A program made the position numbers and the translations under genes. Of a DNA stretch of 64,000 bases, positions 8,158 to 16,875 are shown piece after piece. Source of the stretch: DATBLQ01 sp036555325 (GTDB lineage Bacteria; Pseudomonadota; Alphaproteobacteria; Rhizobiales; Aestuariivirgaceae); NCBI GenBank assembly GCA_036555325.1, contig DATBLQ010000018.1, forward strand, positions 1 through 64,000, written 5' to 3'. The notes beneath the pieces were generated by a model that was given only the letters and a program-made list of their open reading frames with translations, was not told the DNA's origin and made no database searches. The first letter of the stretch is position 1. Each line of letters opens with the position of its first letter.

Positions 8158-8297
8158 GTACAGGCTGTCGCCTAAGGCGGCTGGACTGCCCCCGCTCATA
8201 AAGCCGCTGACAGCTGGTACGCGTCGGCTTCCCCTCCCGACGCAGAAGCGCTGAACGCGCCGGGCGCCCGGCCCCCGACCGGGCGCCCACTTTATTT
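8158..8297 (+). ncRNA. Structured small RNA candidate (mmgR/suhB-like architecture)
   Basis: Three hairpins follow one another between lolA and xthA. GCTGTC at 8164-8169 pairs with GACAGC at 8209-8214 and encloses a small GCC/GGC hairpin. GCGTCGG at 8221-8227 pairs with CCGACGC at 8237-8243, and the pyrimidine-rich loop CTTCCCCTC resembles an anti-Shine-Dalgarno sequence. A 10-bp terminator stem lies at 8262-8288. A sigma70-like promoter precedes it and there is no credible coding frame. C/U-rich anti-SD loops and a strong terminator recall the alphaproteobacterial MmgR/suhB (alpha-r8) sRNA family. That family link is an inference from architecture, not from an alignment. The likely role is Hfq-assisted repression of mRNAs at their ribosome sites. 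Confidence 0.6.
8262..8297 (+). terminator. Intrinsic terminator of the small RNA
   Basis: A perfect 10-base inverted repeat (GGGCGCCCGG with CCGGGCGCCC, 7-base loop) is followed by ACTTTATTTT. It ends the small RNA locus and also separates lolA from xthA. Confidence 0.82.
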
Positions 8298-8350
8298 TCG
8301 GGATTCGCAAACTATTTCAAAATGATCCTACCGCGGGAAATCACCGACCG

Positions 8351-9154
8351 ATGCCGTTGAGAGTTGCAACTTGGAACATCAACTCGGTTCGATTGCGCAT
8401 AGGACTGGCCGTACGCCTTCTCAAGGAAAATCAAATAGATGTCCTCTGCCTCCAAGAGACCAAGTGCCCCTCGGGTCAATTTCCTTCGGCCGCCTTCAAG
8501 GAGGCAGGCTACTCCTATTTTGCAGAGCACGGCCAGGCCGGCTACCACGGCGTGGCGATTGTTTCCCGCCTGTCCTTTGTCGAAGTGTCGCAGCGGCAAT
8601 TCTGTGGAAAGACTGACGCTCGCCATATATCGGCCCGATTGACTGGCGATCTGCCGCTGCTCATTCACAATCTCTATGTGCCGGCTGGCGGGCAGATCCC
8701 CGATCCGCAGTCCAATGAAAAATTTGCCCACAAGCTGCAATTCCTCGATGAATTGGCTGTCTGGTCCGACGAGGAAGCAGCTCTGCGAAGCGCCCCGACC
8801 GCGATCGTTGGCGACCTGAATGTGGCGCCCCACGAAAATGACGTTTGGTCTCACAAAGCCCTTCTTTCGGTCGTGAGTCATACGCCCGTGGAGACCGAGA
8901 AACTCCTCCTCTTCCTGAATCGCAGCCGCCTAATCGATGCGATGCGAGCAAAAGTGTCGCTCAAGGAGAAGCTCTTTACCTGGTGGAGCTATCGCGCGCG
9001 CGACTGGCGCAGCTCCAACCGCGGCCGCCGGCTGGATCACATTTGGCTGGATCAGCAACTCAACCGGTCATGCTGTTCGATCGACGTGGTGTCGGATGTT
9101 CGCGGCTGGGAAAGGCCGTCCGACCATGTGCCGGTAATAGCCACTCTTGGCTAA
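8351..9154 (+). CDS. xthA: Exodeoxyribonuclease III
   Basis: A 267-residue AP endonuclease/3'-5' exonuclease of the exonuclease-III family. Motifs in order are the N-terminal VATWNINSVR, LCLQETKCP with the metal-binding glutamate, GDLNVAPHENDVW, RLDHIWLD, and the C-terminal SDHVPV with the catalytic histidine. It acts in base excision repair of abasic sites and 3'-blocked ends. The length is normal for the family. It stands alone between the small RNA and the convergent cyclic-nucleotide-binding gene. Confidence 0.95.
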   Translation: MPLRVATWNINSVRLRIGLAVRLLKENQIDVLCLQETKCPSGQFPSAAFKEAGYSYFAEHGQAGYHGVAIVSRLSFVEVSQRQFCGKTDARHISARLTGDLPLLIHNLYVPAGGQIPDPQSNEKFAHKLQFLDELAVWSDEEAALRSAPTAIVGDLNVAPHENDVWSHKALLSVVSHTPVETEKLLLFLNRSRLIDAMRAKVSLKEKLFTWWSYRARDWRSSNRGRRLDHIWLDQQLNRSCCSIDVVSDVRGWERPSDHVPVIATLG

Positions 9155-9170
9155 CGAGGGCCTTGTTCGT

Positions 9171-9647
9171 CTATGCCTCGAACATTGCCTTGACTTGGAC
9201 CAGCGCAGCGACCGAGCGGCCGAGCCGTGTCACGATGTTGCGCATGATGGCTGCGCCAAACTCGGGGAACTCATGTGCCAGACGAATGAATAGCTCGCGC
9301 TCGATTCGCTTTGCCACGAAGGGGCTCGTGGTTTTGACCGTCACGCCATAAGCCGCATTGGCGAGCATTGCGAGCTCGCCAAGCAATGCTCCGCTTTCTG
9401 CCGTGGCGATGATCTTGCCCGCTGCTTCTGCATCTTCATAGATTTCCGCAGTGCCTCCGAGCACCAAATAGGCCGCCCCGCCTACGCTCCCTTTTTGAAA
9501 GAGGACATTCCCGGATTCCAGCTCTATTCGGGGAGTGGAAAAGGCAAGCAGCTGCAAATGGCCGGCGTCCGCGTCAGCAAACAGGGGAATCTGTCTAAGC
9601 ACCTCGATATCGGCCTTGACCCGCATCCGCCTCTCCTGCCGCGTCAC
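9171..9647 (-). CDS. Cyclic nucleotide-binding domain protein without DNA-binding domain
   Basis: A 158-residue protein made almost wholly of a CAP-type cyclic-nucleotide-binding fold. It has LRQIPLFADADAGHLQLLA at the start, the barrel segment GNVLFQKGS, the phosphate-binding cassette GALLGELAML, and a helical end. There is no helix-turn-helix as in Crp or Fnr, so it is not itself a transcription factor. It probably senses a small ligand and signals through a partner. It lies 27 bases downstream of the response regulator gene and is probably in the same operon. A second start at residue 8 (MRVKADIE) is possible. The ligand is unknown. Confidence 0.8.
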   Translation of the reverse strand: MTRQERRMRVKADIEVLRQIPLFADADAGHLQLLAFSTPRIELESGNVLFQKGSVGGAAYLVLGGTAEIYEDAEAAGKIIATAESGALLGELAMLANAAYGVTVKTTSPFVAKRIERELFIRLAHEFPEFGAAIMRNIVTRLGRSVAALVQVKAMFEA

Positions 9648-9674
9648 TTCTCCGCCACCCTGAACGGAGTCGCT

Positions 9675-10361
9675 TCACGGCACAAGCTTATATCCGCCGC
9701 TTTCTGTGATGAGTATTTCGGCATTGGAGGGATCCCGCTCGATTTTTTGCCGTAGCCTATAGATATGGGTTTCAAGCGTGTGCGTCGTAACTCCGGCGTT
9801 ATAGCCCCAAACTTCGTGGAGCAATATGTCTCTCCCCACTGGCTGATCTCCAGCCCTGTACAGATACTTCAAAATAGAAGTTTCTTTTTCGGTAAGACGC
9901 ACTTTCTTGTTTTCGGAGGTAAGCAAAAGCTTGGCGCTTGGTTTGAACGTATAGGGCCCAAGCTTGAATACGGCATCTTCGCTCTGTTCATGCTGCCGCA
10001 AATGAGCCCTTATGCGGGCCAGGAGCACGCCGAACCGGAACGGCTTCGACACATAGTCATTTGCCCCCGAATCGAGACCAAGGATGATATCGGCATCCGA
10101 TCCTTGCGCGGTCAGCATGATGATTGGCCCCTTATAGCCATTCCGACGCATGATCTTGCACGCTTCCCGCCCGTCCATGTCCGGCATGCTGACATCGAGG
10201 ATGACCAGATCGATATGCTCGCTTTTCAGCATCTTGATGCCGGGCATCGCTCCTTTTGCATCCAGGATTGTGAATTCACCATGGAGCGCAAATTGCTCCT
10301 TTAGGGAGTCGCGCAGCTGATCGTCATCATCGACAATCAGTATCTTTTTTGCCGTGCTCAT
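9675..10361 (-). CDS. OmpR/PhoB-family response regulator
   Basis: A 228-residue two-component regulator. The receiver domain (about 1-120) has the acidic pocket VDDDDQ, the phosphoacceptor in VILDVSMPDMDG, and the conserved lysine in VSKPF. A winged-helix DNA-binding domain follows (about 135-228), with LTEKETSILKYLYR and the recognition helix region TTHTLETHIYRLRQKI. No sensor kinase gene lies in this window, so it is an orphan here. The cNMP-binding gene follows directly and may be functionally linked. The target genes are not evident from the sequence. Confidence 0.9.
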   Translation of the reverse strand: MSTAKKILIVDDDDQLRDSLKEQFALHGEFTILDAKGAMPGIKMLKSEHIDLVILDVSMPDMDGREACKIMRRNGYKGPIIMLTAQGSDADIILGLDSGANDYVSKPFRFGVLLARIRAHLRQHEQSEDAVFKLGPYTFKPSAKLLLTSENKKVRLTEKETSILKYLYRAGDQPVGRDILLHEVWGYNAGVTTHTLETHIYRLRQKIERDPSNAEILITESGGYKLVP

Positions 10362-10472
10362 GTGTCATCCGGTGTAAGATGAAAAAGCGAGCAAAACTGC
10401 GACCGCTCCAAATCCCCTTAACCCGCTCGGGTTTCCGATGTTACTGGGCCGCAGCAGGAATGCAAAGAGGTG

Positions 10473-11000
10473 ATGGGCCCTGTTCTCACCCAGCTGCTTG
10501 TGACGTCGGCCGGGTCTCGATCCCAAGGCCTATTGGAATATGGCCCTCGGTCGGCCCGCTGCGCGCTGGGTCGCAGTGGAATTTCGCCCCGCAAGCGGGA
10601 AGGCGATGGCGCAACGCCCTCTGGCCGGTTGTCGTTGCGAAAAGTGTTCTACCGTCCTGACCGTCTCCCGCCGCCGCTCACGGCCTTGCCCTTGGCCCCG
10701 CTCCAGCCTGACGATGGATGGTGCGATGATCCGGCCGATCCCCTCTACAATAGGCCGATTAAGCTTCCCTATCCTGGGCGTAGCGAGATCATGTGGCGGA
10801 CTGATTCGCTATATGACATCCTCGTCGTCCTTGGGCACAATGACGATCCCGTCGTGCTAGGTAAGGGTAGCGCCATTTTTATGCATCTCGCTGCCGCGGA
10901 CTACGCTCCAACTGCGGGCTGTGTGGCGGTCAGTCTCGAAGATATGACAAGCATCTTGCGCCATTGCGGGGCCAATTCCGAATTAGTGATCCGTCCCTGA
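10473..11000 (+). CDS. L,D-transpeptidase (YkuD) family protein
   Basis: A 175-residue protein with a YkuD catalytic domain. Ordered motifs are PRKREGDGATPSG near residue 40, the histidine in SAIFMHLA, and the cysteine in PTAGCVAVS, the likely nucleophile. The family forms 3-3 cross-links in peptidoglycan or attaches proteins to it. No signal peptide or membrane segment is visible, unlike classical periplasmic members. An ATG at 10473 follows a GTG by one codon and has GAGG very close upstream, so the exact start is unsure. The last 18 bases overlap the end of the convergent yggS-like gene. Confidence 0.8.
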   Translation: MGPVLTQLLVTSAGSRSQGLLEYGPRSARCALGRSGISPRKREGDGATPSGRLSLRKVFYRPDRLPPPLTALPLAPLQPDDGWCDDPADPLYNRPIKLPYPGRSEIMWRTDSLYDILVVLGHNDDPVVLGKGSAIFMHLAAADYAPTAGCVAVSLEDMTSILRHCGANSELVIRP

Positions 11001-11708
11001 GTTCGTCCTGGTCCCTCTTGAACCGAAGATCGCTGTGCCGACCCTTACATGTGTCGCGCCGAAGGAGACGGCTTCCTCCAAATCCGTGCTCATTCCCATG
11101 CTGAGATGAGGCAAGCCATTGCGCTTGGCAATGCCAGCCAGCAGTGCGAAGTGCGCACTTGGATCATCATGGATGGGCGGCAGACACATGAGGCCGGTGA
11201 TCGGGAGTCGCAGCTCGTCCCGACAAAAATCGATGAACTGGTCTGCCTCCTTCGGCGCAACACCGGTTTTTTGCGGCTCTTCCCCGGTATTGACCTGTAT
11301 GAAAAGCTCAAGCTGGCGATTTTGGCGGCGGATTTCATCGGCAAGTATCCGCGCCAGTTTCGGTCTGTCCACCGTATGAATTGCATCGAAGAGCGCAACA
11401 GCGTCGGCCGCCTTGTTGGTTTGTAGAGAACCAATCAGGTGGAGCTTGGTTTGCTTGAACATGGTCTTAAGCTCGGGCCACTTGGCTTTGGCTTCCTGTA
11501 GCCGATTTTCGCCAAAATCCCTCTGCCCACTAGAGAGTGCCGGTCTTATGTCTGGCGCCGAGAATGTCTTGGTCACCGCAATCAGGGTGATCTCGCTCCT
11601 TTGCCGCTTGGCGGCTCGCGCTGCCTCACTGATACGCTTCTCAACCGCCGCAAGACGGGAGCGAACGACTGATTCGCTGTCGAATTTGCCTGCCTGCACG
11701 TCGCTCAC
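10983..11708 (-). CDS. YggS/PLPBP-family pyridoxal phosphate homeostasis protein
   Basis: A 241-residue PLP-binding protein with the alanine-racemase-like N-terminal barrel fold. The PLP lysine lies in LIAVTKTFSAPDIRPAL, followed by DFGENRLQEAKAKWP, the HLIGSLQTNKA stretch, and the C-terminal LSMGMSTDLEEAVSFGATHVRVGTAIFG (key residues SMGMS and RVG). The protein has no known catalytic reaction and buffers intracellular PLP and amino/keto-acid pools. It is divergent from leuS across about 95 bases. Confidence 0.93.
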   Translation of the reverse strand: MSDVQAGKFDSESVVRSRLAAVEKRISEAARAAKRQRSEITLIAVTKTFSAPDIRPALSSGQRDFGENRLQEAKAKWPELKTMFKQTKLHLIGSLQTNKAADAVALFDAIHTVDRPKLARILADEIRRQNRQLELFIQVNTGEEPQKTGVAPKEADQFIDFCRDELRLPITGLMCLPPIHDDPSAHFALLAGIAKRNGLPHLSMGMSTDLEEAVSFGATHVRVGTAIFGSRGTRTNSGTDH

Positions 11709-11803
11709 CGCTAACGCTCCTTGGTCTTCGGCATATGACCGAGCTTGCGGCTTCTTTCAAGTATTGGTACCCAAACCCGGCAACCTTGGAGCAGACCAGC
11801 CCC

Positions 11804-14401
11804 ATGGCGATTGAACGCTACAACCATCGGACGTCTGAGGGCTACTGGCAGCAGCGCTGGACGGACGAGAAAGCCTTCGAGACGGCGGCCGATTCCGCGC
11901 GTCCTAAGTACTATGTGCTGGAAATGTTTCCTTATCCGTCCGGGCGCATACACATGGGCCATGTTCGCAACTACACGATGGGCGATGTCCTTGCCCGCTA
12001 TATGCGGGCGCGTGGCTATAATGTTCTGCATCCGATGGGCTGGGATGCCTTTGGGATGCCGGCCGAAAACGCAGCCATAGAGAAAGATGTCCATCCGAAG
12101 GCCTGGACTTATGAAAACATTGCGGCCATGCGCCGGCAGCTTCAATCCATGGGCCTGTCCATCGACTGGAGTCGCGAGATTGCCACCTGCGATCCGTCCT
12201 ACTACCGCCACGAACAAGAGATGTTCCTCGATTTTCTCGCTGCAGGTCTGGTCGAGCGAAAGGTTTCACAGGTCAACTGGGATCCTGTTGACCAGACGGT
12301 GCTTGCGAACGAGCAGGTAATTGATGGGCGGGGCTGGCGGTCAGGGGCCCCGGTAGAAAAACGAGAACTGGCCCAATGGTTTCTGAAGATCACCGACTAT
12401 TCTGATGAATTGCTCACCGCCCTCGACCGTCTCGACAAATGGCCGGAAAAAGTCCGCCTCATGCAGCAGAATTGGATCGGGCGTTCCGAGGGCGTGCGCT
12501 TCCGCTTTGAGCTCGAAGATGCTGAAGGAAAGTCCCTTGATCAGCCTCTTTATGTGTACACCACGCGTCACGACACCATATTCGGCGCAACCTTCTGCGC
12601 CATTTCGCCTGACCATGAGCTGAGCAAAACCCTGTCGTTGCGCTTTCCCGAGCTTGCTGCCTTCAAGCGCGAGACAGAAGCTCTTGGTACGAGCGAAGAG
12701 GCCATCGAGCGGGCAGAAAAGAAGGGTATCTTCCTGGGGCTTTATGCCAGGCATCCGTTCCGTCAGAATGTGCGGATCCCTGTTTATGCAGCGAACTTTG
12801 TGCTGATGAGTTATGGTGAGGGCGCAATATTTGGCTGTCCGGCCCACGATCAGCGCGATCTTGAGTTCGCTCGCAAATATAACCTCCCAGTCATACCTGT
12901 TGTCGCGCCCGTCGCGGCCAACCCCCGCACCTTCGCCATAGCTGACGTGGCATTCTTGGACAAGGACGAGTCCGATGTCGTTCTTATCAATTCCGATTTT
13001 CTCAATGGAATGTCGGTGGCCGAAGCCAAAGAGGAAATTGCCCGGCGGATCGAGGCGCGTGGAATAGGAAAACGCAAGATCAACTATCGGCTTCGCGACT
13101 GGGGAGTTTCGCGTCAGCGATATTGGGGCTGTCCGATCCCGATCATTCACTGCCAAAGGTGTGGGACTGTTCCCGTTCCCCGGGAGAACCTGCCGGTGCT
13201 CCTGCCTGAAGATGTGACTTTCGATCAGCCGGGAAACCCGCTTGCGCGCCATCCCACCTGGAAACACGTAAGCTGTCCGAGCTGCGGCGGCGCTGCGGAG
13301 CGTGAGACCGATACCTTTGACACCTTTGTCGATTCATCGTGGTATTTTGCGCGCTTCTGTGCACCCCAATTCGAGCGCCCGACTGACAAAGCGGCTGTGA
13401 ATTATTGGATGCCGGTTGATCAGTATATCGGCGGTGTCGAGCACGCCATCTTGCACCTCCTATATTCGCGCTTTTTCACCCGCGCGATGCATCGCACCGG
13501 CCACATTGCACTCGATGAGCCCTTTGCCAGCCTCTTCACTCAAGGAATGGTGATCCACACTACCTTTCGCACCCGCGAGGGGGCATGGGTTCTACCCTCC
13601 GAGGCAATCGAGAAGGACAAGAGCTGGGTTCATGCTGAGACCGGCGAGGAACTCATTATCGGTCCCGCCGAGAAGATGTCCAAATCCAAGAAAAATGTTG
13701 TCGATCCTGAATCGATCATCGATCGCTACGGTGCGGATACGGCAAGATGGTTCATGCTTTCCGATACTCCGCCCGAGCGCGACATAGAATGGACCGAAAG
13801 TGGCGTTGCCGGTGCCTGGCGCTTTATTCAACGCGTCTGGCGCCTGGTAAACGAGATCGCTCGTCTCCCCGCCGATACGTCAGGCCGCTCCGTGGACGAT
13901 GCCGCGTCGGAGGCACTTCGCCGCGCCATCCATCAATCTCTTCATGCGGTGAGTCTCGACATCGAGGGTCTGCGGTTCAATCGTGCTATTGCACGAATCT
14001 ATGAATTGGCCAATGCTCTGACTTCGGCCCTGGCTCCGGCGGAAGGCGGTGTTCCAACGGCCGTCCTTCGAGAGGGGGCGATTATACTCGTCCAGATGTT
14101 TGCGCCCATGATGCCTCACTTCGCTGAAGAGTCTTGGAGAATATTGGGCCAGCCCGGGCTCGTGGTGCACGCAACCTGGCCGGTCCCTGAGGCTCGATTG
14201 CTTGCCGAGGAAACCGTTACCATTGCGGTTCAAGTCAACGGCAGACGTCGCGATGAGGTAACCTTGCGAAGGGGACTTCCCGCCGAGGAGGTTGAATCCA
14301 TTGTGCTTAAGCTGGATAATGTTCGCCGGGCGATGGATGGCAAGCAAGTGCGGAAAGTCATCGTCGTTCCCGATCGAATTGCTAACGTGGTGGTTGGCTG
14401 A
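11804..14401 (+). CDS. leuS: Leucyl-tRNA synthetase
   Basis: An 865-residue class Ia synthetase that charges tRNA-Leu. The HIGH signature appears as HMGH near residue 49. The editing domain lies around residues 225-415, a zinc-knuckle-like CQRCG...CPSCGG follows near 450-490, and KMSKS lies near residue 624. An anticodon-binding and C-terminal domain complete the protein. The frame is open back to 11735, but the ATG at 11804 (MAIERYN) gives the usual N-terminus. The stop overlaps the lptE start codon (ATGA), indicating the operon leuS-lptE-holA. Confidence 0.97.
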   Translation: MAIERYNHRTSEGYWQQRWTDEKAFETAADSARPKYYVLEMFPYPSGRIHMGHVRNYTMGDVLARYMRARGYNVLHPMGWDAFGMPAENAAIEKDVHPKAWTYENIAAMRRQLQSMGLSIDWSREIATCDPSYYRHEQEMFLDFLAAGLVERKVSQVNWDPVDQTVLANEQVIDGRGWRSGAPVEKRELAQWFLKITDYSDELLTALDRLDKWPEKVRLMQQNWIGRSEGVRFRFELEDAEGKSLDQPLYVYTTRHDTIFGATFCAISPDHELSKTLSLRFPELAAFKRETEALGTSEEAIERAEKKGIFLGLYARHPFRQNVRIPVYAANFVLMSYGEGAIFGCPAHDQRDLEFARKYNLPVIPVVAPVAANPRTFAIADVAFLDKDESDVVLINSDFLNGMSVAEAKEEIARRIEARGIGKRKINYRLRDWGVSRQRYWGCPIPIIHCQRCGTVPVPRENLPVLLPEDVTFDQPGNPLARHPTWKHVSCPSCGGAAERETDTFDTFVDSSWYFARFCAPQFERPTDKAAVNYWMPVDQYIGGVEHAILHLLYSRFFTRAMHRTGHIALDEPFASLFTQGMVIHTTFRTREGAWVLPSEAIEKDKSWVHAETGEELIIGPAEKMSKSKKNVVDPESIIDRYGADTARWFMLSDTPPERDIEWTESGVAGAWRFIQRVWRLVNEIARLPADTSGRSVDDAASEALRRAIHQSLHAVSLDIEGLRFNRAIARIYELANALTSALAPAEGGVPTAVLREGAIILVQMFAPMMPHFAEESWRILGQPGLVVHATWPVPEARLLAEETVTIAVQVNGRRRDEVTLRRGLPAEEVESIVLKLDNVRRAMDGKQVRKVIVVPDRIANVVVG

Positions 14402-14901
14402 TGTCTCCACGCCTGGGGTTCTCGACCGTCGTCTTGGTCATCGCCTTTGCGGTTTCCGCTTGTGGATTCCAGCCTTTGTACGGAACATCCCCGGCGGGTT
14501 CCAATGTTGCTGACCAATTGTCTGCAATCGAAATCGAGGAACAGAACCACCGTTTGGGCCAATTGATCCGCAACGATCTCTTGTCCTCCTTTGGCAGCGG
14601 TTCCCAGCCAAGCCGCTACCGGCTCCAATTGGCCGCCGTCGCCGGATCTCAGACATTGATTGAACACTCTAACGAGGACACGCGCCGATTCAGCTACCGG
14701 GTCAATGTTGAATATCGCCTGATCGAGGAGAGGACCGGAAAAGAGTTGAGTGCTGGCAAGACTTTCTCGCAAGTATCCTATGACAAGACTACATCCGATT
14801 TCGCCAACGTTCAGGCAGAAACCAACGCGATGGAAAGAGCCGCCAAAGAAATAGGCAACGATATCCGTACCCGTCTGGCCGCCTACTTTTCTTCTACTTG
14901 A
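14401..14901 (+). CDS. lptE: LPS assembly lipoprotein LptE
   Basis: A 166-residue outer-membrane lipoprotein. The signal peptide ends in a lipobox-like VSAC, with the modified cysteine before GFQPLYG, which is the hallmark opening of alphaproteobacterial LptE. LptE plugs the LptD barrel for delivery of lipopolysaccharide to the cell surface. The sequence is otherwise poorly conserved, as is usual for the family. The start overlaps the leuS stop, and holA starts four bases after its end. This leuS-lptE-holA order is widely conserved in proteobacteria and supports the call. Confidence 0.9.
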   Translation: MSPRLGFSTVVLVIAFAVSACGFQPLYGTSPAGSNVADQLSAIEIEEQNHRLGQLIRNDLLSSFGSGSQPSRYRLQLAAVAGSQTLIEHSNEDTRRFSYRVNVEYRLIEERTGKELSAGKTFSQVSYDKTTSDFANVQAETNAMERAAKEIGNDIRTRLAAYFSST

Positions 14902-14904
14902 TGA

Positions 14905-15939
14905 ATGACGATACTCAAGCTCAATGCGTTTGAGGAGCACCTCGCACGCAAATCCTTCTCCGCCGCCTATCTGGTGTATGGACCTGATCCGGGAAAGGTG
15001 GGGGAAGTTGCACGCCGACTGGTCACGCAGATTGCCGGATCTCCCGACGATCCTTTCACCGTTGCCCGCCTGGACGATGATACGCTGGTTGACGATCCGG
15101 CCCGGCTTGCGGATGAAGTAGCATCGCTACCCATGTGGGGGTCGAGGAAGGCGGTGTGGGTTGCCTCGGCTGGTGCTGGAGCTGCTCGCGCCTTCGAACT
15201 CCTGGGCTCGCCTCCCGGCGATGGCAACGTGATCGTTGCGGAAGGCGGAAATCTGCAGAAATCGGCGCGGCTGCGGGGGTTATTTGAAAAATCGCCATAC
15301 GCGCGGGCGATCCCTTGCTACGAAGACACCCTCGACGATCTTGATGCCCTCATCGACGACGTTTTCGCAAAAGCCGGGCTTAAACTTGGCGAGGAAGAAA
15401 AAAACCTCCTGCTCGGTTACCTGGGCGAGGATCGCGCTCTAAGCCGCGCAGAACTCGAAAAGCTAATTCTCTATTGCCACGGGAAGGATGAAGTGACGCT
15501 CGCCGACATTGACGCCGTCTGCAGCGGAAAAACCACAGCCGAATTCGACGAGCTTTCTGATGCGATTTTCAGCGGTGACTTGACTGCCGCCGATTCACTC
15601 ATCGACCGGCACCTAAAAGCTGGCGTTGCCGGTTCACGCTTGTTGAGCATCGTCACGATGCACGCTGGTCTCGTGGAACGGCTCGCTCTCGACGTCGAGG
15701 CCGGAACTACGCCGGTCCAGGCCGCGAGACAGGCGCACCCCCCGGTTTTTTTCGACCGACATCCAAGTATTTCCCAGCAATTGAACATCTGGGATGGCGA
15801 AGCGCTTGTCGTCGCAGCTCGCTCGCTTGCATATGCCGTAGAGCAAACCCGCGGGCTGCCGTCTCTTGCTGAACAGATCACCACTCGCTGTTTGTTATCG
15901 CTGACCCGCATGGCGGCCGCACGGCGATCTGGCAAATAG
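14905..15939 (+). CDS. holA: DNA polymerase III delta subunit
   Basis: A 344-residue clamp-loader subunit. It has the N-terminal AAA-like fold (AAYLVYGPDPGKVGEVARRL), a middle region with DDPFTVARLDDD and SLPMWGSRKAVWV, and the C-terminal collar domain. HolA opens the beta sliding clamp ring in the replisome. The ATG at 14905 directly follows the lptE stop. The gene is last in its operon and is convergent with parB, 12 bases away. The assignment rests on family resemblance plus the conserved leuS-lptE-holA context. Confidence 0.93.
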   Translation: MTILKLNAFEEHLARKSFSAAYLVYGPDPGKVGEVARRLVTQIAGSPDDPFTVARLDDDTLVDDPARLADEVASLPMWGSRKAVWVASAGAGAARAFELLGSPPGDGNVIVAEGGNLQKSARLRGLFEKSPYARAIPCYEDTLDDLDALIDDVFAKAGLKLGEEEKNLLLGYLGEDRALSRAELEKLILYCHGKDEVTLADIDAVCSGKTTAEFDELSDAIFSGDLTAADSLIDRHLKAGVAGSRLLSIVTMHAGLVERLALDVEAGTTPVQAARQAHPPVFFDRHPSISQQLNIWDGEALVVAARSLAYAVEQTRGLPSLAEQITTRCLLSLTRMAAARRSGK

Positions 15940-15951
15940 TCTGTATACAGA

Positions 15952-16830
15952 TTATTGCCGTCGGCGCAGCCGCTGGCACAGGTCATCCAGCTGCTCGAGT
16001 GTCCTGTAGTGAGCCACCAAGCGCCCGCCCTTCAATCCCGCATCGATCACTTCGATCTTGACGCCGGTTGCTTCGGTCAGTGACCGTTCTATGGCTTGGA
16101 TATTCGGGTCTCCCCTGCTCGTTGCCACCCTTCTCCGCCCGGTGCGGGTTTCCGAATTAACGCGCGAAAGCTTTTCTGCATCTCGCACGCTGAGCCCGCG
16201 TTTGATGATCTCCGCTGCTAGCTGGGCCGGATTTTCGACAGCGATGAGCGACCTCGCGTGGCCGGCTGTTAGCAGGCCATCTTCGATGAGTTTCTTTACC
16301 TCGGTGGGCAAGGTCAGCAGCCTATGTGTATTGGCGATGTGGCTTCTGCTTTTGCCAAGCGAATCCGCCAGCTGCTGCTGAGTATAGTGGAATTGATCCA
16401 TGAGCTGTGAATAGGCGCGGGCCTCTTCCAGCGCGTTGAGATCCGCTCGCTGAATGTTTTCGATAAGCGCCACCTCAAGCGCTTCTCCGTCCGATAACTC
16501 TCGCACGATGACCGGCACTTCGTGTATTCCCGCCCGCTGCGCGGCGCGCCAACGTCGTTCACCGGCGACGATTTCAAAACTGCGGCCGTCAGCGCGTGTT
16601 CGTGCCACGATCGGCTGCAGCAGTCCCCTTTCCCGGATCGACCGCGACAGATCCTCAAGTTCGTCGTCTTTGAATGCTTTGCGTGGATTGTTTGGATTGG
16701 CGTGCAGAAATTCGATCGGAATTTGCCGCATGAGTCGTGGATCGACCGCAGCCGAATCCTCGCTCGCTTCCTCTCCGATCAGAGCTGCCAGCCCGCGCCC
16801 CAAACGCCGCTTTGTCTGTTGAGGCATCAT
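15952..16830 (-). CDS. parB: Chromosome partitioning protein ParB
   Basis: A 292-residue CTPase/DNA-binding protein. The N-terminal ParA-interacting box is RRLGRGLAALIG. The CTP-binding region includes NPRKAF and the GERRWRAAQRAG motif, and a helix-turn-helix follows near residues 140-165 (TQQQLADSLGKSRSHIANT). The C-terminal dimerisation region ends the protein. ParB loads at parS sites and spreads to form the segregation complex near the origin. Two parS-like sequences lie 1.4 and 3.5 kb upstream in this window. It follows parA by 45 bases on the same strand. Confidence 0.96.
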   Translation of the reverse strand: MMPQQTKRRLGRGLAALIGEEASEDSAAVDPRLMRQIPIEFLHANPNNPRKAFKDDELEDLSRSIRERGLLQPIVARTRADGRSFEIVAGERRWRAAQRAGIHEVPVIVRELSDGEALEVALIENIQRADLNALEEARAYSQLMDQFHYTQQQLADSLGKSRSHIANTHRLLTLPTEVKKLIEDGLLTAGHARSLIAVENPAQLAAEIIKRGLSVRDAEKLSRVNSETRTGRRRVATSRGDPNIQAIERSLTEATGVKIEVIDAGLKGGRLVAHYRTLEQLDDLCQRLRRRQ

Positions 16831-16875
16831 CTCGCTAATGCTTTAGCCTCATTCGCCCTAACCGGCTGCCATGTG

